A stretch of DNA of 64,000 nucleotides. Source: JBCBKP01 sp038521625 (GTDB lineage Bacteria; Planctomycetota; Phycisphaerae; Phycisphaerales; UBA1924). The stretch spans positions 1-64,000 of the forward strand of contig JBCBKP010000011.1 of NCBI GenBank assembly GCA_038521625.1, in the 5' to 3' direction. Position numbers and translations under genes: made by a program. Below, in pieces: positions 7,682-15,150 of this stretch. Each line of letters begins with the position of its first letter. Positions within the stretch are counted from its first letter, which is position 1. The notes beneath the pieces are model-generated. The model was not told the origin of the DNA. It was given only the letters and a program-made list of their open reading frames with translations, and searched no databases.

Positions 7682-8269
7682 TTAGCGGCGTCGGCGTGCG
7701 GCGGCGAGGCCGACGAGCGCGAGGGCGCCGGCGCCGGCGGTGCCGGGGGCCGGGATAAACCCGGCGCTGAAGCTGCCGAACTGGACATCGAAGTTTGTTG
7801 CGATGAAGCCGGCGTCATTGGCGCCCGTGGCGAGGCTCTGGTCTGAGACGCTGGTCTCTAGATCGATCCACGGTTCGAGATTGTCCGCGTCGATCGTGAC
7901 CTGGAAGGAGAAGAGGCCCTGCGGGCCGCTGGCGCCGATGCCTTCGTTGCCGCCGAAGCTGCCGAAGAAGGCGACGAAGTTCTCGACGACGATCTCGCTC
8001 GATGACTCGGACACCACTATGAAGCCGCCGGGGGGGCTGATCGGGTTCAGCAGGTCGAAGATCGAGCCGGGGACGAACGTTGCCCCGCGGATGATCCGAA
8101 CGGCGAATCCGGTGGTGCCGACGTTGTTGACGGTTGAGGTGGCGGACGCTGTGAGCGTGATGGTCTCGCCCTGATTGAACGTGGCGGGACCGGAGAGGCT
8201 GATGGTGACCTGGGCCGCGGCGGGCGCGGTCAGCGCGGCGATGGCTGCGATCGTGGCGGTGGTTCTCAC
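7682..8269 (-). CDS. Secreted PEP-CTERM-like protein (array member 6)
   Basis: Product of 195 residues. The start is GTG 8269 with GGAGAG upstream. Signal peptide ends near ALTAPAAAQ (about residue 20). The body has the array motifs GTTGF, SPPGGFIVV, NFVAFFGSFG, GIGASG, LFSFQV and TGANDAGF. The tail, IPAPGTAGAG-ALALVGLAAARRRR, has PAPG in place of PTPG. First gene of a pair with the frameshifted member 5; no terminator separates them. Its SPPGG stretch keeps the intact 7-base C-run. Function unknown; predicted exported and anchored by the tail. Confidence 0.9.
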   Translation of the reverse strand: MRTTATIAAIAALTAPAAAQVTISLSGPATFNQGETITLTASATSTVNNVGTTGFAVRIIRGATFVPGSIFDLLNPISPPGGFIVVSESSSEIVVENFVAFFGSFGGNEGIGASGPQGLFSFQVTIDADNLEPWIDLETSVSDQSLATGANDAGFIATNFDVQFGSFSAGFIPAPGTAGAGALALVGLAAARRRR

Positions 8270-8429
8270 GGCGTGTTCTCTCCTGCAGCGCCGGTTCGGG
8301 GCGCCCGTTCGACGATCAGAACGATGGTCTCTCAGGCGAGGTTATCGGCGGTCTGCGCGGAGGCGAACCGTGGATCGATGGAAGTGGGGGAAGGCCTATG
8401 AAATTGTCGGGTGTGAGATCGCGGGATCT

Positions 8430-8462
8430 AAAAAGCAACGGCGGGCCCCGAGGGGCCCGCCG
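8430..8462 (-). terminator. Intrinsic terminator of the 8510-9079 gene
   Basis: On the minus strand the stem CGGCGGGCCCC/GGGGCCCGCCG (8439-8449 with 8452-8462) is followed by TTGCTTTTT (8430-8438). It lies 48 bp past the stop of array member 7 and upstream of member 6. Confidence 0.9.
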
Positions 8463-8509
8463 CTGTGAGTTCGCTTTGTCACCCGAGGGTGATCAGCTCG
8501 TCGTGTCGA

Positions 8510-9079
8510 TTAGCGACGGCGACGGGCGGCGACCAGGCCACCGAGGCCGAGGACGGCCGCGGCACCCGGGGTCGGGACGACCTCGACGACGGCCGAGCCG
8601 AAGGAGACGTCGAAGTTGGTGGCGATGAAGCCGGCGTCGTTGGCGCCCGTGGCCAGCGACTGGTTCGAGAGGCCGGTGCCGATGTTGATCAGGCCGGCGG
8701 CGCCAGCGGTGACGGTGAAGCTGTACAGGTTCTCCTGACCCGAGGCGCCGATGCCCTCGCGGCCGAAGCTGCCGAAGAAGGCGACGAAGTTCTCGACGAC
8801 GAGCTCGCTCGCCGAGGCCGAGACGACGGTGAAGCCACCCGGGGGCGACGGAGCGCTCAGCTCGTCGGTGACGCTGCCAGCGTTGGCGGCGCCGTTGCCC
8901 GAGATGCTGGTGGCGAAGCCGGTCGTGCCGACGTTCTGAACCGAGGCGTCGGCGGCGATGAAGACGGTGAACGTCTCGCCCTCGTTGACCTGAGCCGGGG
9001 CGATGACGCTGATGTTGACCTGGCCAGCGGCGGCCGAGGCGAGGCCGGCGACGGCGGCCATAGCGATGCTGTTCTTCAC
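8510..9079 (-). CDS. Secreted PEP-CTERM-like protein (array member 7)
   Basis: Product of 189 residues. The start GTG 9079 is preceded by GGAG, and the product begins MKNSIAMAAVAGLASAAAG, nearly the same signal peptide as members 2 and 3. The body has GTTGF, SPPGGFTVV, ENFVAFFGSFG, GIGASG, LYSFTV and TGANDAGF. The tail GAAAV-GLGGLVAARRRR is identical to that of members 2 and 3, suggesting recent duplication or conversion of the 3' ends. Its SPPGG codons avoid the long homopolymer (CCACCCGGGGG on the plus strand). It is the first member of the array to be transcribed and has its own terminator. Confidence 0.9.
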   Translation of the reverse strand: MKNSIAMAAVAGLASAAAGQVNISVIAPAQVNEGETFTVFIAADASVQNVGTTGFATSISGNGAANAGSVTDELSAPSPPGGFTVVSASASELVVENFVAFFGSFGREGIGASGQENLYSFTVTAGAAGLINIGTGLSNQSLATGANDAGFIATNFDVSFGSAVVEVVPTPGAAAVLGLGGLVAARRRR

Positions 9080-9414
9080 GAGTATCTCCTCACAGTCATT
9101 CGTTCTGCAGACATTCGGGGGTGGTAACCCCCAACGGTGCGACCCGGGTCGAGTATACCGAGCGTCTGATCATGAATCACGGGCTTTGCCCACCCGTTCC
9201 CCGCTTTTTGCCGGAACTGAACGAACAACCCGGACAATCCCGGGCGGTGCATGTAGCTTCGCTGACCGATAACCCACGATTCGGGCATGGATCACCGAGT
9301 AAATTCCTATTATTGGGCTGGGTGTCGGGATCCGCACACATGCCACCGATTGCGCAGATTTACATGATCTGAGCGCACCTTCTGGGGGGTTGTCCACACC
9401 CATACAGGTGGTAT
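9080..9414. other. Intergenic region, promoter side of array member 7
   Basis: No gene supported on either strand. A TATACT hexamer on the minus strand (9152-9157) is a possible -10 element for array member 7, with a poor -35. A 6-bp hairpin, GGGGGT/ACCCCC (9117-9132), would lie in that gene's 5' leader. The rest (9170-9414) is less GC-rich than its surroundings and contains the 3' flank of folA, with no convincing terminator. Confidence 0.4.
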
Positions 9415-9942
9415 TCAGGCGGTGGCTCTGATCCAGCGCTCATAGGTGAACTCGGTGGAATGGGCGGGCGGCTGGCCCTGCGGCTCGCTCGAAGCTCGGT
9501 GCCAGCGGCTCGGTTCGATCGACGGAAACAGCACATCGCCAGTGGGTTGCGCGTGGACGCGCGTGATGTCGAGCTCGTCGGCGAGGTCGAGGAAGAGCCG
9601 GTAGATCTCGCCGCCGCCGACGATGTAGACCCGATCGTGATCCGAACATGAGCCTCGGATGGCGATCTGGAGGGCTTCCTCGCGGGTTCGGGCGAGGTCG
9701 GACTCGGGAGGGGCGGTCTCGAGCGAGCGCGAGAGGACGATGTTGTGGCGGCTGGACAGGGCGCCGGGGAGCGTGGCGAAGGTCTTGCGGCCCATGATCA
9801 CGGCGTGCCCGCTGGTGACGGCCTTGAAGCGTTTGAGGTCCTCGGGCAGGCGCCAGGGGAGGTCGTCGCCTGAGGCGATGACGCCGTTATCGGCGACGGC
9901 GGCGATCATGACGATGCGGTGGCGGTTCTCGGACTCGGTCAT
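9415..9942 (-). CDS. folA: Dihydrofolate reductase
   Basis: Reduces dihydrofolate to tetrahydrofolate with NADPH, recycling the cofactor oxidised by thymidylate synthase encoded just upstream. The 175-residue product has the family landmarks: VIASGDDLPWRLPEDLKRF (Trp30 and the active-site acid Asp35, matching E. coli Trp22/Asp27), VIMGRKTF at about 48-55, and VYIVGGGEIYR in the NADPH site. The start ATG is 9 bp after the thyA stop, so the two are almost certainly co-transcribed. It is the last gene of the minus-strand run that begins at 14387. Confidence 0.96.
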   Translation of the reverse strand: MTESENRHRIVMIAAVADNGVIASGDDLPWRLPEDLKRFKAVTSGHAVIMGRKTFATLPGALSSRHNIVLSRSLETAPPESDLARTREEALQIAIRGSCSDHDRVYIVGGGEIYRLFLDLADELDITRVHAQPTGDVLFPSIEPSRWHRASSEPQGQPPAHSTEFTYERWIRATA

Positions 9943-9951
9943 GGGTCGAGA

Positions 9952-10812
9952 TTAGACAGCGACCGCGGCCTTGATGTGCGGGTGGGGGTCGTACTGCTCG
10001 AGCGCAAAGTCTTCGAACTCGAAGGCGTCGACCGTCGCGGGTGTGCGCGAGATCAGCATGACGGGGCGTGGGCGTGGGTCGCGGCGGAGCTGCTCTCTGG
10101 CCTGCTCGAGGTGGTTCAGATATAGATGCGCATCGCCGAGTGTGTGGACGAACTCGCCGGTTCGGAGGCCGGCGACCCTGGCGAGCATCATGGTGAGCAG
10201 CGCGTAGCTGGCGATGTTGAAGGGGACGCCGAGGAAAGCGTCGGCGGATCGCTGGTAGAGCTGGCTGGAGAGGATCGCGGGCCCGCCGTCGGGGGCGGGG
10301 GCGACGAAGCACTGGAAGAGGCAGTGGCAGGGCGGGAGGGCCATGGCGTCGAGCTCGCCGACGTTCCATGCGCAGACGATGTGTCGGCGGCTGGCGGGGT
10401 TGTCGCGGAGCGACGACTCGAGCGCGGCGATCTGGTCGACGGTCTGGCCCGATGGTGTGGGCCAGGCGCGCCACTGGCGGCCGTAGATCGGGCCGAGCTC
10501 GCCCCGGTCGTCGGCCCATTCGTCCCAGATGGTGACGCCGGCGTCGTTGAGCGGCTTGATGTTGGTCTGGCCCCGGAGGAACCAGAGCAGCTCGTGGATG
10601 ATGCTGCGGAGGTGGAGCTTCTTGGTTGTCAGGAGCGGGAAGCCGGTCTCTTCGAGTCCCGGGGTCGAGGTGGGGCCGAGGGCGCCGTCGGCGTTCGAGA
10701 GGTCGTAGCGGGCTTGGTGCCCGAAGACGGCGAGGGTGCCGGTGCCGGTGCGGTCGGGGCGCTCGACGCCGTGGTCGAGGATGTGGCGGAGCAGTTCGAG
10801 GTACTGGCGCAT
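9952..10812 (-). CDS. thyA: Thymidylate synthase (ThyA type)
   Basis: Makes dTMP from dUMP using methylene-tetrahydrofolate and releases dihydrofolate, which FolA recycles. In the 286-residue product the catalytic cysteine is Cys162 in LPPCHC. GRQWRAW, the phosphate-binding RRHIVCAWN, QLYQRSADAFLGVPFNI and DAHLY.NH follow in family order. Compared with the 264-residue E. coli enzyme there is a small insertion near 41-54 (NADGALGPTSTPG), common in longer bacterial ThyA proteins. It lies 46 bp after the peptidase-like gene and 9 bp before folA. Confidence 0.97.
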   Translation of the reverse strand: MRQYLELLRHILDHGVERPDRTGTGTLAVFGHQARYDLSNADGALGPTSTPGLEETGFPLLTTKKLHLRSIIHELLWFLRGQTNIKPLNDAGVTIWDEWADDRGELGPIYGRQWRAWPTPSGQTVDQIAALESSLRDNPASRRHIVCAWNVGELDAMALPPCHCLFQCFVAPAPDGGPAILSSQLYQRSADAFLGVPFNIASYALLTMMLARVAGLRTGEFVHTLGDAHLYLNHLEQAREQLRRDPRPRPVMLISRTPATVDAFEFEDFALEQYDPHPHIKAAVAV

Positions 10813-10858
10813 CTGGCCAAGATACGGCGCGCCGGGGCGGCCCGTCGGGGCGTCGTGG

Positions 10859-12373
10859 TCAGGGCGTGGGGATGAGCTCGACGGACTCCTGGCGTGTGAG
10901 CTTGCCTCGGACGATGTCGAGCGTGACGACCTGGCCGGGCTCGGCGCGGATGAGGTGGCGGAGCATCTCGGCGAAGTCGGGGGTGGGCTTGCCGTCCATC
11001 GCGACGATGACGTCGCCGAGGCGGAGGTTGACGCCGGCGGGTGGCCGGCGCTGGATGACGCGGACGCCGCCCTTGTCGTCGTCGGTCTCGACGCGGACGG
11101 GGATGGTGGCGTCGGCGTCGGTCCACTCTTCGGGGACCTCGGGGAGTTCGTCCCTGGCCCAGAGGCGGAGCCGCTCGTCGATGCCGTCGTCGTCGGTCCG
11201 TAGGACGGCGCGGAGCGCGGCGAGCCCTGTCGGGTCGGCGTCGTAGCCGTCGGCGGGGTCGGTGGTGTAGAGGCGGTAGAAGTCGTCGAGGAGTCCCTGT
11301 CGGTCGAGGTAGAGGCAGACGGCGTGCGCCTGCGCGTACTTGGCGAGGGCGCGCTGTCTCGTGAAGCGCTCGGCTTCGAGTCCGGCGAGTGCCTCGACCG
11401 GTGGTATGCGGTTGATCCTGGCCATGCGTCTGACGATGTTGCTGCGCCGGGACTCGGCGGGCGTGAGCGACGGCGGGCTGGTGTCGATGGGGTCGAAGTC
11501 TTCGAGGAGGCTCGCGAGGCCCTCGAGGATCCAGGTGGCGTGGCGTTGTCCGAGGCGTTCCTGGTCGCGGGCGTGGATGACGTGGAAGAACTCGTGGCGG
11601 AGGGTGGCGCCGAGGTCTCGGCTGACGAGGCGCTTGTCGTCGTGGGCGTACTGGCCGCCGATCTGCGCGTTGCCGCGGAGTGCGTCGACGCCGTACTCGA
11701 GGCGGGCCCACTGGTTGAACCCGCGTTTGTCGGGCAGGGCGACCGTGACCCAGGCCTGTTCTTCGAGCGCGGCTCCTGCGGCGGGGATGCCGAGGTCGTG
11801 CTCTGCCCAGCTCGCGACGCGTCGGAGCTCTTCGACGGTGGCGGCGGTGATCGCGGGGGCGAAGGAGGAGAGGACGTCGAGGCGGAGCTCCTCGATCGAG
11901 ATGACGTCGCCGGCGGTGGGGACGAGCGCGCGGTCGCGTTCGAGCCGCGCCTCGCGCTGGGCGTGCATGATCGAGTCCCAGTTGTCGAGGATGGCGCGGT
12001 AGCCGTCGCGTGTGCGGAGGCCTGCGAGCCAGCCGTCGCCGGTGAGCGAGGATTTGGAGGAGAAGCCGAGCTCGATGGCGCGCCTGAGCGCGGCGATGGC
12101 TTGGTCTTGCTGTCCTGGCTGCACGGCGAGGGCGCTGGCGAGGTTGTAGTGGGCGACGAAGTCGTCGGGGGTGAACTCGATCTGCTTGCGCAGCGCGGCC
12201 TCGGCGGCGGGCGCGTCGCGGCGTGAGAAGGCCTCGAAGGCGATGGCCTGCTGCTCGGCGGCGCGGGCGCGGGCGCGCTCGCGCTCGGCGATGGTGGGGC
12301 GGCGCTGCGCGACGGCGGCGCTCGAGAAGAGGAAGAGGCAGAGGGCGGCGAGACGGACGCCGGCTGTTCGCAT
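10859..12373 (-). CDS. Exported TPR / HExxH metallopeptidase-like / PDZ protein
   Basis: Product of 504 residues. The signal peptide ends near SSAAVAQ (about 22). A helical TPR-like region (about 40-105) contains PDDFVAHYNLASAL. A gluzincin-type zinc motif HEFFH is at 260-264 with a candidate third ligand Glu284 in WILEGLAS, so a metallopeptidase active site looks intact. A PDZ domain occupies about 425-500 (LRLGDVIVAMDGKP). It resembles planctomycetal secreted proteins with TPR plus HExxH domains; the substrate is unknown. ATG 12373 is chosen because upstream sequence is unrelated shadow and a good signal peptide starts here. It lies between purN and thyA in a same-strand run, possibly by position only. 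Confidence 0.85.
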   Translation of the reverse strand: MRTAGVRLAALCLFLFSSAAVAQRRPTIAERERARARAAEQQAIAFEAFSRRDAPAAEAALRKQIEFTPDDFVAHYNLASALAVQPGQQDQAIAALRRAIELGFSSKSSLTGDGWLAGLRTRDGYRAILDNWDSIMHAQREARLERDRALVPTAGDVISIEELRLDVLSSFAPAITAATVEELRRVASWAEHDLGIPAAGAALEEQAWVTVALPDKRGFNQWARLEYGVDALRGNAQIGGQYAHDDKRLVSRDLGATLRHEFFHVIHARDQERLGQRHATWILEGLASLLEDFDPIDTSPPSLTPAESRRSNIVRRMARINRIPPVEALAGLEAERFTRQRALAKYAQAHAVCLYLDRQGLLDDFYRLYTTDPADGYDADPTGLAALRAVLRTDDDGIDERLRLWARDELPEVPEEWTDADATIPVRVETDDDKGGVRVIQRRPPAGVNLRLGDVIVAMDGKPTPDFAEMLRHLIRAEPGQVVTLDIVRGKLTRQESVELIPTP

Positions 12374-12443
12374 CGCGGACTCCCGTTCTACGACTGTACG
12401 TGTCGGGCGGGGCGGGCGTTCCGCGCGGCCTGCTCTGGATGGC

Positions 12444-13055
12444 TCAGGTCTCGCGGTCGAGGACGATGCGGAGGGCATCGGGGTAGGCCCCGAGCTCGAG
12501 CTCGAACACGCGGGCGGCGAGGGAATCGGGCGTGTCGGCCTCGAGGATCGGGCAGCGCCGCTGGAGGATGACCTCGCCGGCGTCGTAGCGGTCGTCGCAG
12601 AAGTGGACGGTGCAGCCGGACTCGGTGGGGCCGCCGGGCTGCCGGGCGGCGTCGATGAGGGCCTCGTGGACGCGGTGGCCGTACATGCCGGGGCCGCCGA
12701 ACGGCCCGGGTGAGCCGTCGCCGGGCAGGAGCGCCGGGTGGATGTTGACGACGCGTCCGGCGAGGCTCTCGGGGATCTCGAGCATCTTGAGGTAGCCGGC
12801 GAGGGCGACCCAGGCGAAGCGGTGCGACTCGGCGAGCGCGGCGAGGCGCTCGGGTCCGATGCCGCCGGGTTCGATCTCGACGGGGACGCCGAGGCGGTGG
12901 GCGCGTCCGACGCCGGCGCAGGGTCGCGAGGCGATGACGATGGCGACCTCGGCATCGAGATCGCCGCTTCGGCAGCGTTCGACGATGTTGACCATGGTGC
13001 GTCCGGATCCGGAGATCAGGACGGCGAGCCGCCTTGATGGGTCTGGTTTCGTCAC
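12444..13055 (-). CDS. purN: Phosphoribosylglycinamide formyltransferase
   Basis: Third step of purine synthesis: transfers formyl from 10-formyl-tetrahydrofolate to GAR. The 203-residue product has LISGSGRT at the phosphate site (13-20), the catalytic asparagine and histidine in NIHPALLP (Asn104, His106), GPGMYGHRVHEAL, and SGCTVHF.DDRYDAG with the catalytic aspartate at 158. The usual SxxGxN loop is GSGRTM, an acceptable variant. The start is 3 bp after the STAS gene stop, so the genes are translationally close. It shares the run with the other folate enzymes thyA and folA. Confidence 0.95.
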   Translation of the reverse strand: MTKPDPSRRLAVLISGSGRTMVNIVERCRSGDLDAEVAIVIASRPCAGVGRAHRLGVPVEIEPGGIGPERLAALAESHRFAWVALAGYLKMLEIPESLAGRVVNIHPALLPGDGSPGPFGGPGMYGHRVHEALIDAARQPGGPTESGCTVHFCDDRYDAGEVILQRRCPILEADTPDSLAARVFELELGAYPDALRIVLDRET

Positions 13056-13058
13056 GGC

Positions 13059-13451
13059 CTAGATGTCGGAGGCATGGTCGATGGCTTCGGCCTCGCTGTC
13101 TCTCAGGCCGAGGACCTCGTCGAGGCGGACGAGCCTGACGACCTCGGTGAGGTCCTTGGTGAGCCCGAAGACGGCGATGCGGCCGCCGAGGTGTGCCGCG
13201 CGTTTGCGGAGCCGGACGAGGGCGCCGAGGCCCGAGGATGAGATCATCTGCACGGCGGAGAGGTCGACGACGATGCTCCCGATCGTGGAGGTGCGCAGGG
13301 CGTGGTCGAGTTCTTTGAGGATGTCCTCGGCGGGCGGGTGGCCCGGCCGGTCGGAGATGAACTCGGCGAGGACGCGGGCGAGGACGACGCCGGATTCGAG
13401 GGTTCGGTGCTCGACGAGCGGCTGGGGGGCGTTGGGTTCGTTCTGGGTCAT
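13059..13451 (-). CDS. STAS-domain protein (anti-sigma factor antagonist-like)
   Basis: Product of 130 residues, a single STAS domain (about 15-118). The key phosphorylatable region reads VDLSAVQMISSSGLGALVRL. The conserved D-S-G-L pattern with serines at about 71-73 fits SpoIIAA/RsbV-type antagonists, which bind anti-sigma kinases when unphosphorylated. Second STAS protein of an adjacent pair: the other is 19 bp upstream. No cognate kinase or phosphatase is in the window, although a FliA/WhiG-type sigma factor lies at 59776-60381. Cytoplasmic regulator by inference. Confidence 0.88.
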   Translation of the reverse strand: MTQNEPNAPQPLVEHRTLESGVVLARVLAEFISDRPGHPPAEDILKELDHALRTSTIGSIVVDLSAVQMISSSGLGALVRLRKRAAHLGGRIAVFGLTKDLTEVVRLVRLDEVLGLRDSEAEAIDHASDI

Positions 13452-13470
13452 GTTCTTCGGTCGGGTGCGG

Positions 13471-13875
13471 CTATCCGAGCGCGGCGATGGCGTTCTGCTC
13501 GGACGGTTTGAAGTCGAGGAGCTTGTCCATGCGGGCGATCTTGAGCATCTCGAGGAGCTGGTCGTTGGTGTTGAACAGGGTGACGCGGCCGCCCTTGGCC
13601 TTGAGTCCCTGGTGGAGGCGGACGAGCATCCCGATGCCGGCGGAGGCGAGGGCTTCGACGTCGGCGAGGTCGATGGCGAGCTTGAGTCCCGGGGACTCGG
13701 CGGCGGCCTTCTCGAGGTCGGCGAGCAGCGGCGTGGTCTCGGTCTCGGTGATGAAGCCGACGCGGATGCGTGCGATGGCCGCGGTGCCGGCGACTTCGGC
13801 GCGGCAGCGTGGGGTCTCGAAGGCCTGGCGTGTCGGGCCGGCGTCGGCGGGCTTGGGCTTCTTGCCGAAGATCAT
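13471..13875 (-). CDS. STAS-domain protein
   Basis: Product of 134 residues with a lysine-rich start (MIFGKKPKP) and a STAS domain at about 30-128. The phospho-site region is VEALASAGIGMLVRLHQ, with Ser-Ala-Gly instead of Ser-Ser-Gly, and TLFNTNDQLLEMLKIARMDKLL follows, typical of the family end. Start ATG 13875 overlaps the stop of the thioesterase gene by 4 bases (ATGA), implying translational coupling. Probably an anti-sigma antagonist or other phospho-relay partner; the two STAS proteins are only moderately similar, so not a recent duplicate. Confidence 0.88.
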   Translation of the reverse strand: MIFGKKPKPADAGPTRQAFETPRCRAEVAGTAAIARIRVGFITETETTPLLADLEKAAAESPGLKLAIDLADVEALASAGIGMLVRLHQGLKAKGGRVTLFNTNDQLLEMLKIARMDKLLDFKPSEQNAIAALG

Positions 13876-14387
13876 CGGGGCGGTTCTCTCGTTGGCTGTG
13901 GCGGATCGGCGGCGGGTTCGGTGTGCGGTGTCTCGCCGGGGATGCAGGCGGGAGGTGCGTCTCGGAAGGGGATGGGGTGGCCGTCGGCGTCGACCGAGAC
14001 CATGGTGAGCGTGGCCTTGGTGACGGGGACGGCCTCGTGGCTGCCGCGGCGTTCGACGACGACGTCGACCTCGATGGTGATCGATCGTGTTCCGAAGCGT
14101 CCGACTGAGGTCCAGAGGGAGACGATGTCGCCGAGGTGGACGGGGGCGGCGAAGTCGACGCGTTCGACGCTGGCGGTGACCCAGAGGCACTGGGAGTGGG
14201 CCATGGCCTCGACGAACCCGGCCTGGTCGATGTAGGAGAGGATGACGCCGCCGAAGATGGTGCCGTAGGGGTTGGTGTCGCGGGGCATGGCGACGACGCG
14301 GAGGGCGAGCCGGCGCTGGCCCTCGGCCCTGGGGCCGGTGGCTCGTTTGAGGTCGCTCTTCTGAGGTTCTGCGGCCGGTTCGGTCAT
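13872..14387 (-). CDS. Acyl-CoA thioesterase, hotdog fold (YciA/BACH-like)
   Basis: Product of 171 residues. The hotdog core has MPRDTNPYGTIFGGVILSYIDQAG (about 37-60), in which N-PYGTIFGG and the following acidic residue match the active site of YciA/BACH thioesterases. VDFAAPVHLGDIVSLW and a TLTMVSVDADG strand follow. It hydrolyses acyl-CoA to free acid and CoA by family knowledge; chain-length preference cannot be told. ATG 14387 starts the minus-strand run and lies 82 bp from the divergent DinB-like gene. The stop overlaps the next ATG by 4 bases. The C-terminal proline-rich tail is poorly conserved. Confidence 0.88.
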   Translation of the reverse strand: MTEPAAEPQKSDLKRATGPRAEGQRRLALRVVAMPRDTNPYGTIFGGVILSYIDQAGFVEAMAHSQCLWVTASVERVDFAAPVHLGDIVSLWTSVGRFGTRSITIEVDVVVERRGSHEAVPVTKATLTMVSVDADGHPIPFRDAPPACIPGETPHTEPAADPPQPTREPPR

Positions 14388-14469
14388 GGCGGGAGGGTAG
14401 TTCTCGGCCGCTGGGCGTGCGCGGGCGGGCGGGGGATCTCGGGGGTGCCCGCGGGCGTACCGTTGGCGG

Positions 14470-15132
14470 ATGAGCAAGCCACCGATGACCGAGCCGCCGG
14501 CGGGTTTGAGCGTGCCGGGCTGGGAGACGTTCGAGGGCCTCGATCGGAAGGGCCTGGTCGTGCGGTACCGGGACGCGATCGGGGTGTTCGACCCCCGCGT
14601 GTTCGAGCTCGAGGCGGAGCACAGCGAGCGTGGATTCGGGGCGGACGACGGCGTGGGCCGGTGGTCTTGCCGGGCGCTGCTGAACCATCTGGCGGACGCG
14701 GAGATGATGTTCACGCAGCGGATCCGACGTGCGCTGGCGGAGGACTCGCCGGTGCTGGCCGATTGGGATCACGACGCGTTCATGTCGAGCCCTCTGTATG
14801 GGTCGGGCGGCGAGGGTGCGTCGAACCCGTTCGCGCCGATCATGACGCCGATGGGTGCGCTGGCGGCGACGATCCACACGCTGCGGCTGTGGACGGCGTC
14901 GGTGCTGTTCCAGCTGGACGATCCCGCGTGGGAGCGTGCCGCACTTCATCCGGAGCGCGGGCCGCTGACGGTGGACAATCTGGTGCGGACGGCGTGCTGG
15001 CACGTGGAGCACCACGGCGTTTTCCTGAACGCGAAGGTGGCGCTGATGCTCGGCCCGCCGACGAAGCCCGAGCCCTGCGATGACGTCCCGAGCGGCGGCT
15101 GCGGCGAGGGCTGCGGCTGCGTGGACGGGTGA
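14470..15132 (+). CDS. DinB-like four-helix protein with Cys-rich tail
   Basis: Product of 220 residues, cytoplasmic. A DinB/YfiT-like helical bundle carries the metal-site histidines in LLNHLADAEMMF (about 77-88) and WHVEHHGVFL (about 177-186), the usual spacing for this superfamily. WSCRALLNHLAD matches the W-x-x-x-x-x-L-x-H-L entry helix. The last 18 residues are rich in Cys and Gly (GGCGEGCGCVDG) and could be a second metal site, which is uncommon in the family. DinB-like proteins include thiol transferases and proteins of unknown role, so no reaction is assigned. It is followed 18 bp later by nadB on the same strand. Confidence 0.85.
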   Translation: MSKPPMTEPPAGLSVPGWETFEGLDRKGLVVRYRDAIGVFDPRVFELEAEHSERGFGADDGVGRWSCRALLNHLADAEMMFTQRIRRALAEDSPVLADWDHDAFMSSPLYGSGGEGASNPFAPIMTPMGALAATIHTLRLWTASVLFQLDDPAWERAALHPERGPLTVDNLVRTACWHVEHHGVFLNAKVALMLGPPTKPEPCDDVPSGGCGEGCGCVDG

Positions 15133-15150
15133 GGGGCTCCGCTGACGCTC

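Noticed and set aside
9080..9414. tRNA or small coding gene between array member 7 and folA
   Set aside because: No cloverleaf with a T-arm consensus was found, and the short open frames there lack ribosome sites and sensible composition.
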